8,504 nt of DNA from Marinobacterium sp. xm-d-530 (GTDB lineage Bacteria > Pseudomonadota > Gammaproteobacteria > Pseudomonadales > Balneatricaceae). Positions 1 to 5,566 of this stretch are shown piece by piece. The stretch spans positions 1 to 8,504 of the forward strand of contig CATEEE010000243.1 of the NCBI GenBank assembly GCA_949499045.1, written 5' to 3'. Below the pieces are notes generated by a model, which was not told the DNA's origin, ran no database searches, and saw only the letters and a list, made by a program, of their open reading frames with translations. The translations under genes were made by a program, and so were the position numbers. Numbering within the stretch: the first letter of the stretch is position 1; every line of letters starts with the position of its first letter.

Positions 1-523
1 GAATATTGGCGTCACGATAGAGTGCTTTAAGAATCTCAACGCGCTGCTGCAAACCGACCGGCAGATGTGAAATCACTGCATCCAAATCGACATTCAGACC
101 ATACCTGTCTGAGATCTCTTGCAGTTTTTTGCGTGCCTTAGCGAGTGATCGAGTTAACGACCAGCCACCTTCAGCGCCCAACACAATATTCTCTAGCACC
201 GTGAAATTGTCCACCAACATAAAGTGTTGATGGACCATACCAATCCCCAGTTCAATAGCGCGCTTGGAATCACTGATGCTGACCACTTTGCCATCTACAT
301 AGATAGAACCACTATCGGCCTCGTAAAACCCATAGAGGATGCTCATCAGTGTCGACTTTCCAGCGCCGTTCTCACCAACGATGGCGTGAATCTCACCTTT
401 AACGACATTTAGATCAACGTCAACATTGGCCTTGACCGCACCAAAGTGTTTATTAATCTTCGCTAACTGAATTGAATAAGAAACAGGATCCCGATTGGGA
501 TCCTGTATAGGATGTGTCACCAC
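1..523 (-). CDS. ABC transporter ATP-binding protein of a BMP-type (nucleoside/sugar) importer, N-terminal part
   Basis: This is the cytoplasmic ATPase that would power the importer served by the binding protein encoded just upstream. About 174 codons are visible and the rest lies beyond position 1. Family members usually have about 500 residues in two fused nucleotide-binding domains, so only most of the first domain is here. Visible motifs are a Walker A loop GENGAGKST at about residues 50-58, a Q-loop region MVHQHFML, and a degenerate signature VGLQQRVEI near the edge. This form of signature is normal in the two-domain sugar/nucleoside ATPases. I chose the GTG at 523 because AGAGGT (complement of 532-537) sits 8 bases upstream; an adjacent in-frame GTG at 520 is possible. 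The start lies 17 bases after the binding-protein stop, so the two are co-transcribed. The first 15 or so residues are an extension ahead of the conserved domain and contain a perfect hairpin. The transported substrate is inferred only from the family. Confidence 0.9.
   Translation of the reverse strand, partial: MVTHPIQDPNRDPVSYSIQLAKINKHFGAVKANVDVDLNVVKGEIHAIVGENGAGKSTLMSILYGFYEADSGSIYVDGKVVSISDSKRAIELGIGMVHQHFMLVDNFTVLENIVLGAEGGWSLTRSLAKARKKLQEISDRYGLNVDLDAVISHLPVGLQQRVEILKALYRDANI
483..506 (-). repeat. Perfect 10-bp inverted repeat at the binding-protein/ATPase gene junction
   Basis: The arms ACAGGATCCC and GGGATCCTGT are perfectly complementary around a 4-base loop. In the minus-strand transcript the stem is followed by TTCTTATT, a weak U-rich tract. 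The hairpin begins about 35 bases after the binding-protein stop and occupies roughly codons 6-14 of the downstream ATPase gene. In ABC importer operons a hairpin after the binding-protein gene commonly protects the upstream mRNA or partly terminates transcription, giving excess binding protein. That role is inferred here from position and shape. Confidence 0.7.
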
Positions 524-540
524 TAAAATAGACCTCTATC

Positions 541-1545
541 TTAGTCGAGTGCTGGACAGCTGTTATCACTCATGTAGTCGTGAACTTTGATTTCACCGGC
601 GATGATCGCTTTTTTCGCAGCTTCAACCGCTGATTTCATCTCGGCAGTGATCAGAGCTTCGTTGTGCTCATCAAGCGCCCAATCGACACCGCCCTGCGCT
701 AGACCAAGCGCCTGGAAACCCGCTTGCCAAGCGCCATCTTGCATCGCTTTAAGTGAGTTGTAAGCCGCTACATCAACACGCTTAACCATAGAGGTTAGCA
801 TCGTGCCTGGCTGAAGGTAGTTCTGGTTAGAGTCGACACCTATCGCGTATTTGCCCGAGTCAGCCGCTGCTTGGTAGACACCGACACCGGTTCCACCCGC
901 TGCTGCGTAGACAACATCAGAGCCGCGGTCGAACTGACTGACTGCCAACTCAGCTCCTTTCGCTGGGTCATTCCAAGCGCTTGGTGTCGAACCCGTCATG
1001 TTACGGATCACGTTGATATCTTTATTGACGTACTGAGCACCCTGAGCATAGCCACACTCAAACTTACGAATCAGTGGGATGTCCATGCCACCCACAAAGC
1101 TGACGGTGCCTGTCTCAGATTTCATCGCTGCAAGCATACCAACTAGGAATGAACCTTCGTGCTCGTTGAAAACAACTGACTGAACATTTGGCTTATCAAC
1201 CACCATGTCGATTAGAGTGATACGTGCATCTGGGAACTCACCGGCCACTTTATCAACGGCTGCAGCTTGTGCGAAACCTACGCTGATGATTGGATTAGCG
1301 CCACGCTGTGCAAAACGACGTATCGCCTGTTCACGTTGTGATGCGTTGGTGACCTCGAACTCACGGTAGTTAACACCGCTCTCCTCTTTAAAGCGCTCCA
1401 TACCGTTGTAAACAGATTGGTTAAACGATTTATCGAATTTACCACCCATATCAAACACAACAGCTGGATTTAGGTCTGCTGCTTGAGCCGATGCTGAAGC
1501 TACCGCTACTGAAAGAGCGAGCGTTTTCAAAACTACACGTTTCAT
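541..1545 (-). CDS. BMP/PnrA-family periplasmic substrate-binding protein of an ABC importer
   Basis: This 334-residue protein captures a solute, in this family typically a purine nucleoside, in the periplasm and delivers it to an ABC permease. Residues 1-22 form a signal peptide: MKR, a hydrophobic Leu/Val/Ala core, and a cleavage motif AQA before ADLNP. There is no lipobox cysteine, so it should be soluble rather than a lipoprotein. Family features include FDMGGKFDKSFNQ at 31-43, FNEHEGSFLVG at 126-136, VSFVGGMDIPLIRKFECGY at 148-166, YAAAGGTGVGV at 213-223 and IGVDSNQNY at 235-243. Two cysteines (164 and 330) could form a disulfide. The ATG is preceded by TAAGGA (complement of 1555-1560) at 9 bases. 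The 108-base gap before it, after the ilvIH terminator, should hold the operon promoter. A TTGACT (complement of 1606-1611) lies in a small imperfect dyad, but no convincing -10 partner is visible. The exact ligand is not decided by sequence. Confidence 0.92.
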   Translation of the reverse strand: MKRVVLKTLALSVAVASASAQAADLNPAVVFDMGGKFDKSFNQSVYNGMERFKEESGVNYREFEVTNASQREQAIRRFAQRGANPIISVGFAQAAAVDKVAGEFPDARITLIDMVVDKPNVQSVVFNEHEGSFLVGMLAAMKSETGTVSFVGGMDIPLIRKFECGYAQGAQYVNKDINVIRNMTGSTPSAWNDPAKGAELAVSQFDRGSDVVYAAAGGTGVGVYQAAADSGKYAIGVDSNQNYLQPGTMLTSMVKRVDVAAYNSLKAMQDGAWQAGFQALGLAQGGVDWALDEHNEALITAEMKSAVEAAKKAIIAGEIKVHDYMSDNSCPALD

Positions 1546-1653
1546 TATTGGTGTTCCTTACTTAATGATCGAAGTTTAAATGGCCAAAATAAAATTGGAC
1601 TGTTTAGTCAACCTTATCCCTAAACAGATAGGCAAACAAGTCTATTTTTAGGC

Positions 1654-1683
1654 AAAAAAAATCCCAGCAATAGCTGGGATTTT
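1654..1683 (-). terminator. Rho-independent terminator of ilvIH
   Basis: An 11-bp perfect stem (1658-1668 with 1673-1683, core ATCCCAGC/GCTGGGAT) closes on a 4-base loop. On the minus strand it is followed by an uninterrupted run of seven T residues (complement of 1654-1660). It starts 16 bases after the ilvH stop codon and separates ilvIH from the transporter operon downstream. The A residues on the other side of the stem would give a U-tract in both directions, but no plus-strand gene leads into it. Confidence 0.93.
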
Positions 1684-1699
1684 CGCAGTATGAAACGCG

Positions 1700-2191
1700 T
1701 TAAACGCTGAGCACTTTCTCACCGCGAGCAATACCGGATACGCCTGAACGAACCACTTCAAGAATGGATGCTGTCCCTAAGGCTGCAATGAAGGCATCCA
1801 GCTTAGCCGAATCACCAATCAACTGAACAGTATAGGTGTTTGGCGTCACATCGATGATGTGGCCACGGAAGATATCCGCCGTACGCTTAATCTCTGCACG
1901 CATCTGACCGTTTGCTTTCAGCTTGATCATCATAACTTCACGTTCGATGTGCTCGCCTTCCGATAGGTCAACAACCTTCACGACATCGATCAGTTTGTTC
2001 AACTGTTTAGTGATCTGCTCTACCACACGGTCATTACCGATGGTTGTCACCGTCAAACGAGACAGTGTTGGATCTTCAGTTGGCGCTACCGTGAGCGATT
2101 CAATGTTGTAGTTGCGCTGTGAGAAAAGGCCAACCACACGTGACAGTGCACCCGGTTCGTTCTCTAAGAGAACTGAAATGATATGACGCAT
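1700..2191 (-). CDS. ilvH: Acetolactate synthase small (regulatory) subunit
   Basis: IlvH binds the large subunit IlvI, raises its activity, and confers feedback inhibition by valine. At 163 residues it equals the E. coli IlvH length. The N-terminal ACT domain (about 1-80) begins MRHIISVLLENEPGALSRV and continues with FSQRNYNIESLTVAP, followed by a conserved C-terminal domain (about 85-163) with IFRGHIIDVTP. Asn11, Gly14, Ser17, Asn29 and Ala36 are all present; these lie at or near the valine site, and changes at several of them relieve inhibition in E. coli. The enzyme is therefore expected to be valine-sensitive. The ATG lies 3 bases after the ilvI stop, and its ribosome binding site GAGAGGA lies inside the last codons of ilvI. 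This implies translational coupling and balanced subunit synthesis. Confidence 0.97.
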   Translation of the reverse strand: MRHIISVLLENEPGALSRVVGLFSQRNYNIESLTVAPTEDPTLSRLTVTTIGNDRVVEQITKQLNKLIDVVKVVDLSEGEHIEREVMMIKLKANGQMRAEIKRTADIFRGHIIDVTPNTYTVQLIGDSAKLDAFIAALGTASILEVVRSGVSGIARGEKVLSV

Positions 2192-2194
2192 CGT

Positions 2195-3910
2195 TTAAGT
2201 CCTCTCCGTTTTGTTCAACCACATGTCACGCATAGCACCGCGTGGAACCTGCATTGGGTAGACGTGCTCCATTGGATCTACATAGATATCCATGAAGACT
2301 AGACGATCTTTCATTGCGAACGCTTCACGCATTGCGCCTTCTAGATCTTCGTAACGCTCCACCTTCATACCAACGTGACCGTAGGATTCAGCCAGCTTAA
2401 TAAAGTCTGGCAGCGACTGCATGTAAGATTGCGAGTGACGTGACTCGTAGTTCATATCTTGCCACTGGCGAACCATACCCAAAGACTGGTTGTTAAGGTT
2501 GATGATCTTAACTGGCAAATCGTACTGTTTACAGGTCGATAGCTCTTGAATGTTCATCTGAATAGAGCCTTCACCTGTGACACAAGCAACATCAGCTTCT
2601 GGGAAGTTCAACTTTACGCCCATTGCAGCTGGCAGACCAAAGCCCATAGTCCCTAAACCACCCGAGTTAATCCAACGGTTTGGCTTGTTGAACTTATAGT
2701 ATTGAGCTGCAAACATCTGGTGCTGACCAACGTCTGAACAGACGAATGCATCACCGTTTGTTACTTTAGAGAGCATCTCGATAACCTGCTGAGGCTTCAT
2801 CTTATCGCCTAGATCAAAGCGGCCACCGTGACGTTGACGCCACTCATCGATCTGTTTCCACCAGCTCGAGATCGCTTCAGCATCTGGCTTAGCCTTGGCT
2901 TCAGCCACCAACTCAAGCATCTCTTTAAGTACCGCCTTAGCAGGACCCACAATCGGCACATCCACATCGATCGTTTTAGAGATAGAAGCAGGGTCGATAT
3001 CGATGTGAGCGATACGAGCCGTTGGACAGAACTTGTCCGTGCCGTTCGTTACACGGTCATCGAATCGTGCACCCACTGCAAGAATAAAGTCTGAGTGGTG
3101 CATCGCCATGTTGGCTTCGTAACTACCGTGCATACCCAGCATACCCAATGACTGGCGATCGGTACCTGGGTAAGCGCCAAGGCCCATTAGGGTATTAGTA
3201 ACCGGGTAGTTAAGCTCTTGCGCCAACTTAATCAGCTCTTCGCTTGCATCACCCATGATGACACCACCGCCGGTGTAGATCACGGGGCGCTTAGCCGCTA
3301 GCAACATATCAACGGCTTTCTTAATCTGACCACTGTGGCCACGGCTGATAGGGCCGTAAGAGCGCATTTTTACGTTCGCTGGGTAGTCGTATGGGTAACG
3401 CTCAGTTGGCGCTGTCATATCTTTAGGGATATCGACAACCACTGGACCTGGACGGCCGCTCTGCGCAATGTGGAAAGCCTTCTTGATGATCGAAGGGATA
3501 TCCTCTGGACGCTGCACGCTGAAGCTATGTTTAACAATCGGACGAGAGATTCCAAGCATGTCGGTCTCTTGGAATGCGTCCTCACCGATCAGGTAGCTCA
3601 TAACCTGACCTGTGATCACGACCATTGGAATCGAGTCCATGTAAGCCGTTGCGATACCAGTGACCGCATTCGTAGCACCTGGGCCAGATGTTACTAACGC
3701 AACACCTGCTTTATTGGTTGCACGAGCGTAGGCATCCGCCATGTGTGTTGCCGCCTGTTCGTGACGAACAAGAATGTGCTCAACTTCATCCTGTTGGAAG
3801 ATCGCATCGTAAACGTGTAGCAATGCGCCACCAGGATAGCCGTAGATGTACTTAACGCCTTCATCACGAAGCGCGCGCACGACCATTTCCGCACCTGAAA
3901 GTAGTTCCAC
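2195..3910 (-). CDS. ilvI: Acetolactate synthase large (catalytic) subunit, biosynthetic
   Basis: This thiamine-diphosphate and FAD enzyme condenses pyruvate with a second pyruvate or with 2-oxobutyrate, the first common step of branched-chain amino acid synthesis. With the chosen start it has 571 residues, close to E. coli IlvI (574). The N-terminal domain carries YGYPGGALL and the catalytic glutamate in RHEQAA (Glu51). A central FAD-associated domain follows, then the C-terminal ThDP domain with NSGGLGTMGFGLPAA and the metal motif GEGS (446-449) pairing with NN (473-474). The usual GDG is GEG here, which I believe also occurs in other gammaproteobacterial IlvI proteins. I chose GTG at 3910 because GAGGG (complement of 3918-3922) lies 7 bases upstream and the protein then begins at the conserved ELLSGAEMVV. 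The frame stays open upstream to 4015 (TTG followed by ATG at 4012), but those starts lack a clear ribosome binding site and the extra 34-35 residues do not resemble the family. It forms an operon with ilvH. Confidence 0.95.
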   Translation of the reverse strand: MELLSGAEMVVRALRDEGVKYIYGYPGGALLHVYDAIFQQDEVEHILVRHEQAATHMADAYARATNKAGVALVTSGPGATNAVTGIATAYMDSIPMVVITGQVMSYLIGEDAFQETDMLGISRPIVKHSFSVQRPEDIPSIIKKAFHIAQSGRPGPVVVDIPKDMTAPTERYPYDYPANVKMRSYGPISRGHSGQIKKAVDMLLAAKRPVIYTGGGVIMGDASEELIKLAQELNYPVTNTLMGLGAYPGTDRQSLGMLGMHGSYEANMAMHHSDFILAVGARFDDRVTNGTDKFCPTARIAHIDIDPASISKTIDVDVPIVGPAKAVLKEMLELVAEAKAKPDAEAISSWWKQIDEWRQRHGGRFDLGDKMKPQQVIEMLSKVTNGDAFVCSDVGQHQMFAAQYYKFNKPNRWINSGGLGTMGFGLPAAMGVKLNFPEADVACVTGEGSIQMNIQELSTCKQYDLPVKIINLNNQSLGMVRQWQDMNYESRHSQSYMQSLPDFIKLAESYGHVGMKVERYEDLEGAMREAFAMKDRLVFMDIYVDPMEHVYPMQVPRGAMRDMWLNKTERT

Positions 3911-4331
3911 TTTTTTACCCTCAATATTGTGTTGTCTATTCAACACTCTGTCTTTGTCTGATTCATGAATGAGTGGGTGCAGCGCCAGCGGGATTGTCCG
4001 CCAAAACGTCATCAATACGGGTGTGCGCTAACACAAATTAACACTCGATACTGCTGTAACAAGGATCTCTTTAACAGCAGCGTTAGACCTGAGCTGGGTA
4101 ATGCTTAGTAAGCCTTTAAATGCCTGCTACACGCGGGGTTATTTGCATATAACAGTTATGAATTAAATTTTCGCACTGCAGCGCAGTAACTTCAACCGTC
4201 GTAGCGGCTAAATTGTTTAAAAAAAGAGCAACTTTTTCAACGATTTCGACAATTTCACAAAATTCCGCCCTCCTGCTAGCGCGGCGTCATTGTGCGGGTT
4301 ATAGTTCAACAAGGTCATAGGGAGAAAAACA
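3911..4331. promoter_or_regulatory. Divergent intergenic region and probable ilvIH leader, rich in short dyads
   Basis: These 421 bases separate ilvI (minus) from the small plus-strand gene at 4332 and must hold both promoters. Several inverted repeats are visible: GTGTTG/CAACAC at 3929-3946, just upstream of the ilvI ribosome binding site; the palindrome ATTCATGAAT at 3961-3970; CTGCTGT/ACAGCAG at 4051-4057 and 4074-4080; GTTAT/ATAAC at 4138-4153; and ACTGC/GCAGT at 4175-4187. I see no GC-rich hairpin with a T-run and no peptide rich in Val, Leu and Ile codons, so a classical attenuator is not supported. E. coli ilvIH is controlled by Lrp through several upstream sites. A similar arrangement would suit a region of this length, but that is inference. 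A TATAGT at 4301-4306 might be a -10 for the plus-strand gene, without a convincing -35. Confidence 0.5.
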
Positions 4332-4601
4332 ATGGTTTCGATTTCCGATGTAAAACAGAAAGATCGTGTTATTGAAGAGCTGGTTCGATTCACTCGAAAG
4401 GTGCTGATGGAGCCCGAGATTTGCTCCACCGCCAAAGAGATTGCGCGCAAGCATATGGGTCAAGATAATGCGGTTCAGCTAATTGCTGATGAGCTCAATG
4501 ATACTACCAGCGTTCACATTGGTTTGGAGCGCAGTGAAGCCGACGAGCTCTTTATAGAGCTGCTGATTGATGTGGTAAAGGATGAGCAAGCGCTCTACTA
4601 A
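4332..4601 (+). CDS. Uncharacterised small acidic protein
   Basis: I do not recognise this 89-residue protein. It is likely a real gene: the ATG has a good ribosome binding site, AGGGAG, 7 bases upstream. The frame ends 25 bases before the convergent rlmJ stop, and the overlapping minus-strand frame has no comparable support. The protein is soluble-looking, with no signal peptide, membrane segment or cysteine cluster (one Cys, in EICSTAKEIA). It is strongly acidic overall, notably in the C-terminal half (residues about 50-89, with ADEL, EADELFIELLIDVVKDE). The pattern of charged residues and spaced Leu/Ile/Val suggests mostly helical structure. The stretch STAKEIARKHMG, about residues 32-43, faintly recalls a helix-turn-helix, too weakly to assign DNA binding. 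It is divergent from ilvIH, so the two may share regulatory sequence, but nothing links it to amino acid synthesis. No terminator is evident in the short gap after it. Confidence 0.8.
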   Translation: MVSISDVKQKDRVIEELVRFTRKVLMEPEICSTAKEIARKHMGQDNAVQLIADELNDTTSVHIGLERSEADELFIELLIDVVKDEQALY

Positions 4602-4626
4602 CTCATCCCCTTTCTAAACTTAGACC

Positions 4627-5466
4627 TCAAGGCGCCTGTTTAAGCCAACGAAGCGTCGTATCTGGCGCTTTAGTGCTCAGTTGAGCCAACACACCCGGCA
4701 ACAACTCATTCAATTGCTGATCAAATTGCCAAGGCGGATTGATCAGCAGCATCCCAGATCCGAACATACCTCGCTCTTGGGGTTCTGCCACGATAAACTG
4801 TGAATCCAACACCCCAACATCCGGTAGCTGTCGAACCATCGCTTTCAGCATATTCTCGTGACGGTTAGCTGCCAGCAGTGGATACCAGACAGCGATTTGA
4901 CCATTGGGCCAGCGTTTCATCGCTTCCCCGACAAAACTCGCCACCTGTTGATACTCCTCTTTCACCTCATATGCGGGATCGATCAATAGAAGCCCCCGAT
5001 TTGGTTTAGGGGGTAGCAGTGATATGACTCCCTCATACCCATCTCGGTGGTGCACCCCGACATTGGCAAACAGGCGCATGTTGCGCTTTAACTCTTTAGC
5101 CTCTTGCGGGTGCAGTTCCATGAGGTGAATCTGATCCATCTCACGTGCATTTAGGGCCGTCAGTGTAGGTGATCCCGGGTAGCGTAGAAGCTGATCTGAT
5201 TGGGACACTTCGGCGATGGCTGATAGGTATTGCTGCACAACTTCAGGCTGTTTTTGACCCCAAAGTTTGGCCACACCCTGACGAAACTCGCCGGTTTTCT
5301 GCGCCTGTTCTGACGAGAGGTCATAGAGTCCACGACCTGAGTGTGTCTCTAAATAGCTCCAGGGTTTTGCCTTTTTGTTGAGCGCATTCAGCAGGAGTTG
5401 CAGAGTGAGATGTTTGTGAACATCGGCAAAGTTTCCGGCATGGAAGCCGTGTTGATAGCTAAGCAA
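4627..5466 (-). CDS. rlmJ: 23S rRNA (adenine-N6)-methyltransferase RlmJ
   Basis: RlmJ uses S-adenosylmethionine to methylate N6 of A2030 (E. coli numbering) in 23S rRNA. This protein has 279 residues against 280 in E. coli. The conserved N-terminus LSYQHGFHAGNFADVHKH (2-19) is present, with the cofactor loop ETHSGRG at 40-46, YPGSP at 96-100, ELHP at 117-120, the catalytic motif IV DPAY at 163-166, VWYPL, and GMLLINPPW near the C-terminus. Motif IV is DPPY in E. coli; the Pro-to-Ala change keeps the Asp and the aromatic residue, so activity is likely retained. The start is TTG at 5466, supported by GAGG 7 bases upstream and by the conserved N-terminus. The gene lies downstream of clpB behind a hairpin and probably has its own promoter. 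Confidence 0.95.
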   Translation of the reverse strand: MLSYQHGFHAGNFADVHKHLTLQLLLNALNKKAKPWSYLETHSGRGLYDLSSEQAQKTGEFRQGVAKLWGQKQPEVVQQYLSAIAEVSQSDQLLRYPGSPTLTALNAREMDQIHLMELHPQEAKELKRNMRLFANVGVHHRDGYEGVISLLPPKPNRGLLLIDPAYEVKEEYQQVASFVGEAMKRWPNGQIAVWYPLLAANRHENMLKAMVRQLPDVGVLDSQFIVAEPQERGMFGSGMLLINPPWQFDQQLNELLPGVLAQLSTKAPDTTLRWLKQAP

Positions 5467-5496
5467 GGGGGTGCCTCAAAATTTAGTGGAAGCGCA

Positions 5497-5526
5497 ATGA
5501 TAGCGGTTTGACCAACGCTTTCACAA
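5497..5526 (-). promoter_or_regulatory. Candidate sigma-70 promoter for rlmJ
   Basis: On the minus strand TTGTGA (complement of 5521-5526, 4 of 6 consensus bases) and TATCAT (complement of 5497-5502, 5 of 6) are separated by 18 bases. The pair lies directly after the hairpin downstream of clpB and about 30 bases before the rlmJ start codon, so it would give a short untranslated leader. The match is by eye only. Confidence 0.45.
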
Positions 5527-5527
5527 T

Positions 5528-5558
5528 AACGGGATCTGACTGAGGGCCAGACCCCGTT
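5528..5558 (-). terminator. Hairpin downstream of clpB, probable terminator
   Basis: An 11-position stem with one G-U pair in the minus-strand RNA (AACGGGGTCTG with CAGATCCCGTT) closes on a 9-base loop. It starts 8 bases after the clpB stop codon. The following tract on the minus strand is only TTATT-like, so termination may be incomplete and allow some read-through into rlmJ. On the plus strand the stem is followed by TTTT at the arm end, but no plus-strand gene leads into it. Confidence 0.6.
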
Positions 5559-5566
5559 TTAGCAAA

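Noticed and set aside
224..412. Plus-strand frame inside the ABC ATPase region
   Set aside because: It lies antisense to the Walker A and Q-loop coding sequence, whose minus-strand translation matches the ABC ATPase family continuously.
3335..3697. Plus-strand 120-codon frame antisense to ilvI
   Set aside because: It lies wholly within a conserved ilvI stretch. The composition (many Trp, Arg, His) is typical of an antisense shadow.
4116..4148. Minus-strand mini-ORF MQITPRVAGI upstream of ilvI as an attenuation leader peptide
   Set aside because: It lacks a ribosome binding site, has only three branched-chain residues in ten, and is not followed by a terminator/antiterminator pair.
4218..4238. 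A-rich and T-rich arms around 4218-4238 as a terminator on either strand
   Set aside because: The stem is almost all A-T with a short GC core and no coding region ends into it, so it is probably just AT-rich intergenic DNA.
4217..4450. Minus-strand frame of 77 codons overlapping the small plus-strand gene
   Set aside because: It has no good ribosome binding site and crosses the AT-rich intergenic region. The plus-strand gene has a clear AGGGAG site and a clean end next to rlmJ.
4630..4637. AGGCGCCT palindrome at the rlmJ 3' end as a bidirectional terminator between convergent genes
   Set aside because: It is only 8 bases with no loop and no T-tract, and it lies in the rlmJ coding sequence.
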